NCBI RefSeq assembly: GCF_004297105.1
Contig: NZ_SCVE01000012.1
Coordinates: 434,001-498,000, forward strand
From: Herbiconiux sp.
GTDB taxonomy: Bacteria > Actinomycetota > Actinomycetes > Actinomycetales > Microbacteriaceae
Direction: 5' to 3'
Length of the DNA: 64,000 nucleotides
Shown here: piece by piece, positions 27,591 through 36,776 of the stretch
Position numbering within the stretch: the stretch's first letter is position 1
Layout of the letters: the number at the start of each line of letters is the position of its first letter
The notes under the pieces: generated by a model
What the model saw: only the letters and a program-made list of their open reading frames with translations
Database searches by the model: none
Told to the model about the DNA's origin: nothing
Position numbers and translations under genes: made by a program

Positions 27591-29015
27591 ATGAGCGTAG
27601 CCGCGGTTGGATTCCCCCTGACCCGCGAGGTCAGGCCCGCACTCGCCGAGTGGATGGCGCATCAGCGCTGGTTCCAGGCCTCCTCCGCCGAGCCGGTTCT
27701 CACCCGCGTCGGCATGTGGTCGCTCGTCGACCACCGCCACCAGGTGGGCATCGAGACGCACCTGATCCTCGATGAATCGGTCACGCCTCCGGTGCTCTAC
27801 CAGGTGCCCTTGACCTTCCGCGGTGCCGCCCTGCTCGGCGGCGACCGCGCCCTGATCGAGAAGGTCAGCACCGACGGCAAGAACGTCTACGTCTACGACG
27901 CACCCCACGATCCCGCCTTCACCCGTGCGCTCCTCGGCCTCATGCTGGACGACGAGTCCGAGGTCGGCGATGCCTTCGACGACACGGAGGCCCGGGGGCA
28001 CCACGCGCTCACCAGCGCGGACGTGCGGGTCACCGACTCCCACGTGCTCCGCGGCGAGCAGTCGAACACCTCGATCATCTACGACCTCGTGCATCCGAAC
28101 GGCAAGCCCGCGCAACCCGTGATCTGCAAGGTGTTCCGCGCCCTCTCCGACGGGCCGAACCCCGATGTCGTGGTGCAGTCCGCGCTCTCGGATGCGGGCT
28201 CCCGACTCGTCCCGCGCGCGATCGGCAACGTGACGGGCGGCTGGCCCGACCCGCGGCAGGGCTCGGGGCGGGCATCCGGTCACCTGGCCTTCGCGCAGGA
28301 GTTCATCCCCGAGGTCGAGGACGCCTGGCGGGTCGCCCTGCGCTCCGCCGAGGCGGGGGAGCCGTTCGAGGTGCTCGCGTCGGCGCTCGGCGAGGCCACG
28401 GCGCAGGTGCACTCGGAACTCTCGCGGCTGTTCCCGGTGCAGGAGCCCGAGGCGGCCGAGATCGCCGCGATCCTCGCGAGCATGCGGGAGAGAGCGCGAC
28501 AGGCCACTCTCGACGTCCCCGCTCTGGCAGAGGAGCTGGAGGCCGTCGAAGCCGTCTTCCAGCTCGCCGAGCAGGCCGACTGGCCCGCCTTCCAGCGCAT
28601 CCACGGCGACTACCACCTCGGTCAGGTGCTGGCGGTGCCGGGCCGCGGATGGGTGCTCCTCGACTTCGAGGGTGAGCCCCTCCGCCCACTCGCCGAACGC
28701 AGCCTGCCCGACGTCACCCTGCGCGACGTGGCCGGCATGCTCCGCTCCTTCGACTACGTGGCCGGCACCTTCACGGGGTCGGCGCCCGAGGTGGCCGCCG
28801 CGGCGAGCGCCTGGGCGCACACCGCGCGCGAGGCCTTCCTCGAGGGCTACAGCACCCGATCCGGCTTCCCGCTGCGCGATCAGCGGGCCCTGCTCGACGC
28901 CTTCGAGCTCGACAAAGCCCTCTACGAGGTGAGCTACGAGGCGCGCAATCGCCCCGACTGGGTGGCCATCCCCACGAACGCCATCCGCCACCTGGCCCAC
29001 CGCCCTCGCGCCTGA
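27591..29015 (+). CDS. mak: Maltokinase-like phosphotransferase
   Basis: A 474-residue protein with the two-domain layout of mycobacterial maltokinase (Mak/Pep2) and the related actinobacterial glucosamine kinases. The N-terminal cap begins WMAHQRWFQASSAEP. The catalytic site has RIHGDYHLGQVL (catalytic Asp) and LLDFEGEPLRPLAERS (metal Asp), with the R-T-AxxLR-like helix LPDVTLRDVAGMLRSFDY after it. Maltokinase makes maltose-1-phosphate for the GlgE glucan pathway. No treS or glgE gene is adjacent, so glucosamine or another sugar is a serious alternative. It is convergent with the NUDIX gene. Confidence 0.82.
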   Translation: MSVAAVGFPLTREVRPALAEWMAHQRWFQASSAEPVLTRVGMWSLVDHRHQVGIETHLILDESVTPPVLYQVPLTFRGAALLGGDRALIEKVSTDGKNVYVYDAPHDPAFTRALLGLMLDDESEVGDAFDDTEARGHHALTSADVRVTDSHVLRGEQSNTSIIYDLVHPNGKPAQPVICKVFRALSDGPNPDVVVQSALSDAGSRLVPRAIGNVTGGWPDPRQGSGRASGHLAFAQEFIPEVEDAWRVALRSAEAGEPFEVLASALGEATAQVHSELSRLFPVQEPEAAEIAAILASMRERARQATLDVPALAEELEAVEAVFQLAEQADWPAFQRIHGDYHLGQVLAVPGRGWVLLDFEGEPLRPLAERSLPDVTLRDVAGMLRSFDYVAGTFTGSAPEVAAAASAWAHTAREAFLEGYSTRSGFPLRDQRALLDAFELDKALYEVSYEARNRPDWVAIPTNAIRHLAHRPRA

Positions 29016-29026
29016 CCCCCGTTCCA

Positions 29027-29083
29027 CGGGGTCGCAGCATTTGTCGCCGATCACGCATTTGCGCGACAGATTCTGCGACCCCG
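29027..29083. repeat. Intergenic inverted repeat, GGGGTCGCA family, copy 2
   Basis: Arms 29027-29047 and 29063-29083 pair over 21 bases with two mismatches around a 15-base loop, in the space between convergent maltokinase-like and NUDIX genes. It shares CGGGGTCGCAG and ATTTGTCG with the element at 26231. Both stand between convergent genes, 2.8 kb apart. Confidence 0.8.
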
Positions 29084-29101
29084 CGACGGAATGCGATGCG
29101 G

Positions 29102-29842
29102 TCAGGGGGCCGGGTACTCAGTGAACGGATAGTCGGCCTCGACGGGGATGAGGCTCCAGCGGACGCCGTTGCGGCGCTCGATACGGGGTTCGACCACGAA
29201 GCGCGGGCGGGCTCGTGCGGCTGCCAGAGCCTCCTTCGGGCTCGAGCTCTCCGTCAGGCGCAGCAGGTTCATGAGTGTGGGGAACATCACGTTCGCACCC
29301 GGCTCACCGGCGAGCACGCGCGCCGCGAGCTCGCCCGGCCGCACCCAGTCGAGACCCACGATCTCGCCGCCATCCGCGCTCGCCGACTGGCCCGCGGGAG
29401 CAGCCGCGAGGAAGAACCGGGTGTCGAACCGCTTGGGCCGGTCGATCGGTGTCACCCAGTGGCCGAACGGCACGATGCCGTCGAAATCGATCACCCCGCC
29501 CGAGGCGCGCACCACCTCGAGGAAGGGAGTGCGGGCATCCGGCGCCTCGGCGAGCTCGGACGCACCCGTCACCAGCAGCACGCCCGTCTCCTCGAAGCAC
29601 TCCCGCACCGCGGCGATCCGCCACGCGCGTTCGGATGCGTCAGACGCCACCGCCCCGCGCAGCAGCGGATGCCACGCCTCGTCGGCATCGGATGACTCGA
29701 GCACGCCCCCGGGGAACACAATCGCCGAGGGGAATGTGCCTCGCGCGTTGCGCTGCACCATGAGCACCTCGAAGGGGTCGTCGCGCACGAGCACGACCGT
29801 CGCCGCGGCCCGCGGAACGGCGGGCTCGGCGAGCTCGCTCAC
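29102..29842 (-). CDS. NUDIX hydrolase (NUDT19-like)
   Basis: A 246-residue NUDIX protein. The NUDIX box is split: the first glycines and acid are in FPGGVLESSDAD, then about 23 extra residues intervene before AAVRECFEETGVLL, which holds the RExxEE core. This interruption is typical of NUDT7/19-like and related coenzyme A or nucleotide-sugar pyrophosphatases. The C-terminal half follows with LDWVRPGEL. The gene lies 3 bases downstream of the pheA stop on the same strand, so the two are co-transcribed. The substrate is unknown. Confidence 0.9.
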   Translation of the reverse strand: MSELAEPAVPRAAATVVLVRDDPFEVLMVQRNARGTFPSAIVFPGGVLESSDADEAWHPLLRGAVASDASERAWRIAAVRECFEETGVLLVTGASELAEAPDARTPFLEVVRASGGVIDFDGIVPFGHWVTPIDRPKRFDTRFFLAAAPAGQSASADGGEIVGLDWVRPGELAARVLAGEPGANVMFPTLMNLLRLTESSSPKEALAAARARPRFVVEPRIERRNGVRWSLIPVEADYPFTEYPAP

Positions 29843-29845
29843 CGG

Positions 29846-30778
29846 TCAGACCTCGGGCTCTCCCGAGAGGAGGCCGCGCAGCCAGTCGCGTGCTTCGATG
29901 AACACGTCGTCGTCGTAGCGCGAGACGTATTCGACCGGGGCCCGATCGGCCCGGGGATACGAACCCAGGAAGATGACCTTCGGGCTGAACCGGCGCACGC
30001 CGAGCAGGGCATCCGCCACCCGCTCGTCGGTGATGTGCCCATCGGCGTCGATCACGAAGCGGTAGCGGCCGAGGGCGTCGCCGATCGGGCGCGATTCGAG
30101 CAGCGAGAGGTTCACGCCCCGGGTCGAGAACTGCTCGAGCAGTTCGAGCAGGGCGCCGGAGCGGTCTTCGGGCAGCTCGGCGATGATGCTCGTCTTGTCG
30201 GCCCCGGTGGGCGCGGGGATGGCGGCCTTGCGCGACACGAGCACGAAGCGGGTGACGGCGTTCGTGTTGTCGGCGATGTTCTCGGCCAGCACCTCGAGCG
30301 GGTGGTGCTGCACGATCTGCGGGGGCGCGACGGCCGCATCCGCGAGGTCGTTCTCGAACAGCGAGAGGGCGGCGGCCACGTTCGAGGTGGCCGGGATGTG
30401 CCCGTGGGTCGGCAGGTGGGCGTCGAGCCAGTTGCGGGTCTGCGCGTAGGCCACCGGATGCGCGTTCACGACCCGCACGTCATCCATCGTCGTTCCCGGC
30501 CGGGCCACGAGCACGAACTGCACCCGCACGAGGTACTCGCCGATGATGCGCAGGTTCGGGATGTTGGCCAGCGCGTCCTGGGTGGCGGAGACGCCGCCCT
30601 CGATCGAGTTCTCGATGGCGATCATGGCGGCGGTCGAACGCCCCTGCACCACGTCGTCGAGCGCCTCGCCCACGTTGTTGACGGAGCGCCACTCCTTGCC
30701 CTGTGCTTCGGGCACCTGGGCGAGCGCGGCTTCGGTGAAGGTACCCGAGGGGCCCAGGTAGCTGTACGTCTCCGACAT
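29846..30778 (-). CDS. pheA: Prephenate dehydratase
   Basis: A 310-residue monofunctional prephenate dehydratase for phenylalanine synthesis. The catalytic domain (about 1-185) begins YLGPSGTFTEAAL and ends with the TRF motif (Thr176-Arg177-Phe178 in NAVTRFVLVSR), essential for catalysis. The ACT domain (about 195-280) contains GALLELLEQFSTRGVNLS and ESRP, the elements that bind phenylalanine for feedback inhibition. No chorismate mutase domain is present. The longer open frame upstream is not coding. In mycobacteria pheA also lies a few genes from serS. Confidence 0.97.
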   Translation of the reverse strand: MSETYSYLGPSGTFTEAALAQVPEAQGKEWRSVNNVGEALDDVVQGRSTAAMIAIENSIEGGVSATQDALANIPNLRIIGEYLVRVQFVLVARPGTTMDDVRVVNAHPVAYAQTRNWLDAHLPTHGHIPATSNVAAALSLFENDLADAAVAPPQIVQHHPLEVLAENIADNTNAVTRFVLVSRKAAIPAPTGADKTSIIAELPEDRSGALLELLEQFSTRGVNLSLLESRPIGDALGRYRFVIDADGHITDERVADALLGVRRFSPKVIFLGSYPRADRAPVEYVSRYDDDVFIEARDWLRGLLSGEPEV

Positions 30779-30857
30779 GCCACTGAGCTTATCGAGGTGC
30801 TTCCGGTGCAGTGATCTCCGTGGGACTCCTGCCAGGGCGAGTTGATATCGTAGCCGG

Positions 30858-31901
30858 GTGCGCGAAGGGTCTGACCGGGTTGTGCCTGCTCGACGAGCGG
30901 CCGTCGTCTTCAATCCCGCGAAGGTCGACGTGCCGACACTCCGACAGGTCGTGAACGACGAGGAGTCGGCCTCCGGCTGGAGGCCATCCGCGTGGTTCGA
31001 GACCAGCGCCGACGATGACGGCCGGTCGGCGGCCGATGCGGCTGCCCGGTCGGGCGCCGACGTGATCCTGGTCGCCGGTGGCGACGGCACCCTCCGCGCT
31101 GCGGCAGAGGCCCTGGCCGGCAGCGGAATCCCTTTGGGGCTGCTGCCGACCGGAACGGCGAACCTGTTCGCGCGCGAGCTCGGGCTGCCGTTGAACGGAC
31201 TGGCCGCGTCGGTCGCCACCGCATTCTCCGGGGCGGATCGACCGATCGACGTGGGAGTGGCACTGCTCCAGCGCGCCGGCGGCGAGGAGTCGCGCCACGC
31301 CTTCCTGGTCATGGCCGGCATCGGGGTCGACGCCCACATGGCGGCTCACACCAATGAGCGACTGAAGAAGCGCATCGGCTGGCTGGCGTACTCCGACCCG
31401 ATCGCGCGCAGCGTTCTGGGCAACAAGCAGTTCGACATGGTCTACCGGCTCGACGATGCAGCCGAGGTGAGCACCCGCGCCCACACCGTGATCGTCGGCA
31501 ATTCGGGCAGCCTCCCGGCGGGGCTCCTCCTCCTTCCCGATGCCGTCGTCGATGACGGGTTGCTGGACGCGGTGGTGTTCCGACCCGGCCGAGGACCGGG
31601 TTGGACGAACATCGGCTACCGGCTCACCTTCAATCGGGTTCTGCACCGCACCCGCTTCGGCCGGCTGATCGCCCGGCTCACACCGCGGCCCCGGGCCATC
31701 CAGTGGGCCCAGGCCACCCGACTCCAGGTGCGCCTGGACACGCCGCAGGAGATCCAGCTCGACGGCGATCCGCAGGGACTCGTGACCGGCGCGACCCTGT
31801 CCGTCCAGCACCACGCCCTGACGATCCGCGTGCCCCACACCGCTAGGCTCGACGAGCGACACCCTCCGAGAACCGCGCATCGTGAAAGGACCGTCCCGTG
31901 A
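30858..31901 (+). CDS. Diacylglycerol-kinase-family lipid kinase, copy 2
   Basis: A 347-residue DagK/YegS-family kinase starting at a GTG. It has ARRAAVVFNPAKVDVPTLRQ, the nucleotide motif VAGGDGTLRAAAEAL, GLLPTGTANLFARELG and a closing QLDGDPQG. It is clearly paralogous to the gene at 25116, sharing the same order of motifs. It is divergent from pheA with about 80 bases between them. Its stop overlaps the start of a small membrane-protein gene as GTGA. The lipid substrate is undefined. Confidence 0.92.
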   Translation: MREGSDRVVPARRAAVVFNPAKVDVPTLRQVVNDEESASGWRPSAWFETSADDDGRSAADAAARSGADVILVAGGDGTLRAAAEALAGSGIPLGLLPTGTANLFARELGLPLNGLAASVATAFSGADRPIDVGVALLQRAGGEESRHAFLVMAGIGVDAHMAAHTNERLKKRIGWLAYSDPIARSVLGNKQFDMVYRLDDAAEVSTRAHTVIVGNSGSLPAGLLLLPDAVVDDGLLDAVVFRPGRGPGWTNIGYRLTFNRVLHRTRFGRLIARLTPRPRAIQWAQATRLQVRLDTPQEIQLDGDPQGLVTGATLSVQHHALTIRVPHTARLDERHPPRTAHRERTVP

Positions 31902-32065
31902 CCGTCATCGTCATCCTCCTCGTCGTCTGGGCCATCCTCACCGTCGTCGGTTTCGCCCTGCAGGGCCTGCTCTGGCTGGGGATCATCGGCATAATCCTCT
32001 TCATCGGAACCCTCGTGTTCGGTCTCGTGCGCCGGAGCGTCGGCAAGAAGAAGCGCCAGGTCTGA
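31898..32065 (+). CDS. Small two-helix membrane protein (55 aa)
   Basis: A 55-residue protein read from a GTG that overlaps the lipid-kinase stop (GTGA). It has a hydrophobic first segment ([19 protein letters not shown]), a short turn with Gly and Trp, a second hydrophobic stretch ([18 protein letters not shown]) and a positively charged tail ending KKKRQV, so both ends should face the cytosol. No family is recognised. Tight coupling suggests that it works with the lipid kinase at the membrane, for example as an anchor. The codon use is like its neighbours, and the frame is open exactly over the hydrophobic region. Confidence 0.7.
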   Translation: MTVIVILLVVWAILTVVGFALQGLLWLGIIGIILFIGTLVFGLVRRSVGKKKRQV

Positions 32066-32135
32066 AACCTGCGATCCGCCTTCTGTGTGGCGGTCGCTCG
32101 TGTCACCGGAGGCCGGAGGTGCCAGACTTGGCATC

Positions 32136-33764
<1,629 letters not shown>

Positions 33765-33789
33765 CCCCTTCACCCCCTCCCCCTCCCTC

Positions 33790-33915
33790 GGGTTGCCACA
33801 AGATGTGGCAACCCGGAGTGCCAGGCCACCGTTTGTGGCAACTCGATTCGCCTGACGGAATCGACTTGCCACAAGGTGTGGGCTGAGGCGTTCAGTTGCC
33901 ACATCTTGTGGCAAC
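33790..33915. repeat. Cluster of TTGCCACA palindromes between convergent genes
   Basis: Five TTGCCACA/TGTGGCAA units stand within 126 bases. Two tight hairpins at 33790-33814 and 33895-33915 have arms GGGTTGCCACA and GTTGCCACA around three bases. Between them a longer hairpin has TTGTGGCAA at 33833 and TTGCCACAA at 33866, with an inner TCGATTC/GAATCGA pair. The block lies between pgm and the convergent hydrolase gene; no gene is seen in this 204-base gap. A role as bidirectional terminator or as protein-binding array is possible. Confidence 0.8.
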
Positions 33916-33968
33916 TCGCGAGGCGGGAGAGCCGGCCCCAGCCGTGGCTGCAGGCCGGCAGGAGCGGG

Positions 33969-34958
33969 TCAGGGGCGGCGGTAGGCCTGCCACAGGATGC
34001 GCGCGTGCGCGGTCTTGGCGCGCTGCACGCCCGCGTCGTCTCCGCGGAGGGCGCTGAACCACTCGGCCGCCCGGCTGCCGAGTGCTCCCAGGATCAGCGC
34101 GGGGCCCGCATCCCGGATGCGGGGCAGATCGGCCTCCTCATCGCTCATCCGCCCGCGCTGCCGGAGCGTGCCGTCGAGGTGCTCGAGCGTCAGCTTCGCC
34201 ACACCCACGGCGTGCGCGTTGATCACCGAGTGCGCGGCGCCTTCGATCTCCCACCGGCTGGCGTCGCGCATCCGCTCGACGAGACGTGAGTGCAGGCGAC
34301 GGGTCGACGTACGGTCGAACTCGCCCCGGATCAGCAGGACGCGGGCCCCGACGAGCGGCACCCGGTCGATCAACCGGTAGCGCATCATGTGGGGCAGCAC
34401 CGTGAGGAAGTACACGACCCCGCACAGGATGTAGGCCGAGAGCGCCGTCGCGGCGACGTGCGCGGTCTCCCGCGCCGCCGACTGTGCGAAGCGGATGCCC
34501 TGGGTGACGACCTCCGGATGCGCATCGTCGATCACGGGGCTGACCAGCACGGCGCGTGTGATGCCCGGGCGGGAGATGAGCAGCTCGGTCACCACCTGAG
34601 TTCCCATGGAGTGACCGATCACGACGGGGTCGACGAGCCCGTAGTGGTCGAGCACACCCTCCACCTGAGCGGCGAAGAACGCGGCCGTGGGTTGCTCCTC
34701 GGGGCGCGGCATGCCCGCGAAGCCCGGGAGGTCGAGGGCGTAGACGTCGCCGCGCTCGGCGAGTGTCGGGGCGAGGAACTCGAAGTAGGTGGCGGCCACA
34801 CCGACACCGCCGACGAGAACGAACGAGAGGGGCGCGGGGCTGCCGTCGCCCTCGCCGGTCATCGCCACCCGGGTGACCCGCGTCTCACAGCCGGCCGTGC
34901 GCACACGGTCGACGATGAGGTCGATGGGCGCCGCATCCTTGTTGTCGCTCTCGGTCAT
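33969..34958 (-). CDS. Alpha/beta hydrolase
   Basis: A 329-residue alpha/beta hydrolase. VLVGGVGVAATYFEFL is the oxyanion region, ALDLPGFAG the typical strand-4 loop, VVIGHSMGTQ the nucleophile elbow (Ser117), LLIRGEFDRTS the acid, and EGAAHSVINAHA the catalytic His. A hydrophobic stretch in the lid (ILCGVVYFLTVLP) suggests membrane association or a lipophilic substrate. The start was chosen at the ATG preceded by GGAGCG; the longer frame upstream runs across the inverted repeat at 34996. The substrate is unknown. Confidence 0.88.
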   Translation of the reverse strand: MTESDNKDAAPIDLIVDRVRTAGCETRVTRVAMTGEGDGSPAPLSFVLVGGVGVAATYFEFLAPTLAERGDVYALDLPGFAGMPRPEEQPTAAFFAAQVEGVLDHYGLVDPVVIGHSMGTQVVTELLISRPGITRAVLVSPVIDDAHPEVVTQGIRFAQSAARETAHVAATALSAYILCGVVYFLTVLPHMMRYRLIDRVPLVGARVLLIRGEFDRTSTRRLHSRLVERMRDASRWEIEGAAHSVINAHAVGVAKLTLEHLDGTLRQRGRMSDEEADLPRIRDAGPALILGALGSRAAEWFSALRGDDAGVQRAKTAHARILWQAYRRP

Positions 34959-34995
34959 CGCTCCAGGATGCCAGCCCGCGAGCCCATGCCCCCTC

Positions 34996-35057
34996 CCCAG
35001 ATCCGTCACAATTTGTTCGAGCGAGCCCGATTTCGAACAAATTGTGACGGATCTGGG
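34996..35057. repeat. Perfect 25-bp inverted repeat
   Basis: Arms 34996-35020 and 35033-35057 are exact complements over 25 bases around a 12-base loop, in the 121-base gap between two minus-strand genes. The outer part is CCCAGATCCG and the inner part is AATTTGTTCGA. On the minus strand it follows the amidase gene stop by 22 bases, so it may end that transcript, but no T-run is present. Confidence 0.85.
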
Positions 35058-35079
35058 AGGGGGGAGGGCGCGGCGGGGG

Positions 35080-36012
35080 CTACGCGATCGAGTAGAAGTG
35101 GGCCGTTCCGCCCGGCTTCTCCACGGTGACCGCGGTGTCGAGGTCACGGTAGGTCGAGTCGAGGGTGTGACCCACCATCGCGATCGAGATGCTGCCGTCG
35201 GCGTTGTGGGTGATCTTCGAGATGACCTGGGTGTGGTCGACCCCGTTGTCGTTCTGCGGGTCCCAGTCGATCATCACCACATCGCCGATCTTGAGCTGCG
35301 AGCGGTCGGTGAACTCGTAGCGCGTGGTGTCGTCGCGGGAGGCGTAGTAGTCGTCCATCGGGTTGCCGCGGATCCAGCTGTAGTTGTAGTCGCCCGTCGT
35401 GGCGTAGTCGCTGTACCAGTCGGCGTTCTGCGTCCACCCGCGGGCGAGCATGGTCTGGTTCACGAAGTTGCCGCAGTCGTTGTCGGGGAACTCGCCCCAC
35501 TCAGCGAGGTTGTAGTCGCTCCAGTAGGTGAACGCATAGCTCATCTGCGAGTCGACGGGGGTGAGGATCTCGTAGCCGAAGGCATCCGCAGCGCTCGTCT
35601 GTTGCGAGCCGTCGGCCAGGGTGACCGTGACCGAGACCGCGCCGACCACGAAGTTGAAGGAGGCGGGCGTGACCGCCGAGATCGTGGCGTCGTCGACGAC
35701 CTCGAACGAGGCGGCCGGTTCCGTGCCGAAAGCCACCGCGGCGACGGATGAGGCGCCCTCGAATCCGGCTCCGGCGATCGTGACGGCCGTGCCGCCCGAC
35801 AGCGCTCCGGATGCGGGCGAGACCGCGCCCACCGACACGATCTCCGCGGCGGCGGCGGAGTCGCCGGCCTGCACCTCGCGCGGGGTGCCGGCATCGGAGG
35901 AGGAGGTGTCGGCGGCGCATCCGCTCAGGGCGAGAGCGGCGACGGCGACGATTCCGGCGAACAGGGAGGCAGGCGACTTCATGCGGAGGGGCATCGGCCC
36001 ATACGAACACAT
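35080..36012 (-). CDS. Lipoprotein with IPT/TIG domain and amidase domain (Amidase_6-like)
   Basis: A 310-residue exported lipoprotein. The signal ends in the lipobox LSGC (Cys32 from the first ATG). Residues about 60-150 look like an IPT/TIG Ig-like domain (VSPASGALSGGTAVTIAGAGF). The C-terminal 160 residues fit the putative amidase domain PF12671: SYAFTYWSDYN, NDCGNFVNQTMLARG with the likely catalytic Cys, and VDHTQVISKI with the likely His. It probably cuts or binds cell-wall peptides. Starts at 36012, 35994 and 35982 are all open. The first is preceded by an ATG-TAA minimal frame and by AGGGGA lying in a hairpin arm. Confidence 0.82.
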   Translation of the reverse strand: MCSYGPMPLRMKSPASLFAGIVAVAALALSGCAADTSSSDAGTPREVQAGDSAAAAEIVSVGAVSPASGALSGGTAVTIAGAGFEGASSVAAVAFGTEPAASFEVVDDATISAVTPASFNFVVGAVSVTVTLADGSQQTSAADAFGYEILTPVDSQMSYAFTYWSDYNLAEWGEFPDNDCGNFVNQTMLARGWTQNADWYSDYATTGDYNYSWIRGNPMDDYYASRDDTTRYEFTDRSQLKIGDVVMIDWDPQNDNGVDHTQVISKITHNADGSISIAMVGHTLDSTYRDLDTAVTVEKPGGTAHFYSIA

Positions 36013-36041
36013 TTACATTTGTGTCCCCTATGAGGGGGACA
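36007..36041 (-). promoter_or_regulatory. Two adjacent inverted repeats at the amidase start
   Basis: On the minus strand TGTCCCC pairs with GGGGACA across six bases (36022-36041). The ribosome-site-like AGGGGA lies in the 3-prime arm, so folding would hide it. Directly after comes a second symmetric element, ACACA to TGTGT (36007-36024), containing ATG-TAA-ATG. The arrangement could control initiation either as DNA operator or as RNA hairpin. What acts on it is unknown. Confidence 0.5.
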
Positions 36042-36075
36042 ACACCTGTCGATCTCCCGTTCGACCGAGGTCGAC

Positions 36076-36510
36076 TCAGGCGGCCTCGACCGGGATGACC
36101 CGGAGGCCCGCGATGCCCTCGAAGTCGTGCGGATTGGCGGTGACGACCGGGAGGTCGTTCGCGAGGGCGACGGATGCGATCAGCGCGTCGTAGGCACGAG
36201 CGGTGGGTTTGCGGCCCGAACGGCGCAAACCCGCGGCCACCTGGCCGAAGGCGCGGGCGGCCGCGGCATCGAACGGGAGCGGGTCGAAGTCGGCCTCGGC
36301 CTGCTGGAGGTGTGCCTGGCGAGCAGCGCGCGTGGCGTCATCCGTCGCCACAAGCGCGCCCACGCCGAGCTCGGCGAGCGTGATGGCGCTCACCATCAGC
36401 ACGTCGGGCAGCACGGACGAATCGGCGAGCCGGCCCAGCAGGATCACGGCGGAGGTGTCGAGCAAGCCCTGGGAGACGAAGCCCACATCGACCGGGCCGA
36501 TCGGCGTCAC
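36076..36510 (-). CDS. vapC: PIN-domain toxin VapC
   Basis: A 144-residue PIN-domain ribonuclease. Acidic residues expected in the active site are visible: Asp in LLDTSAVI, Glu in ITLAELGVGAL, Asp in AYDALIAS, and the final NPHDF element. VapC toxins cut tRNA or rRNA. The start overlaps the antitoxin stop as ATGA, the usual antitoxin-first order. The gene lies between a lipoprotein amidase and a VanY-type peptidase. Confidence 0.93.
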   Translation of the reverse strand: MTPIGPVDVGFVSQGLLDTSAVILLGRLADSSVLPDVLMVSAITLAELGVGALVATDDATRAARQAHLQQAEADFDPLPFDAAAARAFGQVAAGLRRSGRKPTARAYDALIASVALANDLPVVTANPHDFEGIAGLRVIPVEAA

Positions 36511-36743
36511 AGCGACGGATCGATCAGTTCGTCGAGGTCGGCACGCAGTGCGGCGGGATCGACGAGCGGCAGATTCTTGCGGCGTTCGATCAGTCGCCGT
36601 GTCGACGCCGACAGCCGCGGCAGGGGTCGCAGCTCGGCGACCTGAGTGCCGTCGCTTGTGACGGTGAGGGTTTCACCTCGAGCGACGCGGGCGAGCACCT
36701 CGCCCCCATGGTTGCGCAGTTCGCGCACGCTGACCTTCTCCAT
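36507..36743 (-). CDS. vapB: Phd/YefM-type antitoxin (VapB)
   Basis: A 78-residue antitoxin. The N-terminal VSVRELRNHGGEVLARVARGE and TLTVTSDGTQVAELRPL are the prevent-host-death family pattern that forms the DNA-binding dimer. The C-terminal RRLIERRKNLPLVDPAALRADL wraps the toxin. A perfect 20-base palindrome stands 7 bases before the start, surely its operator. Confidence 0.93.
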   Translation of the reverse strand: MEKVSVRELRNHGGEVLARVARGETLTVTSDGTQVAELRPLPRLSASTRRLIERRKNLPLVDPAALRADLDELIDPSL

Positions 36744-36750
36744 GGGGCCA

Positions 36751-36770
36751 GTGTATCACGCGTGATACAC
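36751..36770. promoter_or_regulatory. vapBC operator, perfect 20-bp palindrome
   Basis: GTGTATCACGCGTGATACAC is fully self-complementary and lies just upstream of the antitoxin start, with the stop codon of the VanY-type gene only 7 bases beyond. It should be bound by the VapB dimer or the VapBC complex. The embedded TGATAC on the minus strand may be part of the -10 region, so binding would block the promoter. Confidence 0.8.
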
Positions 36771-36776
36771 GCGAGG

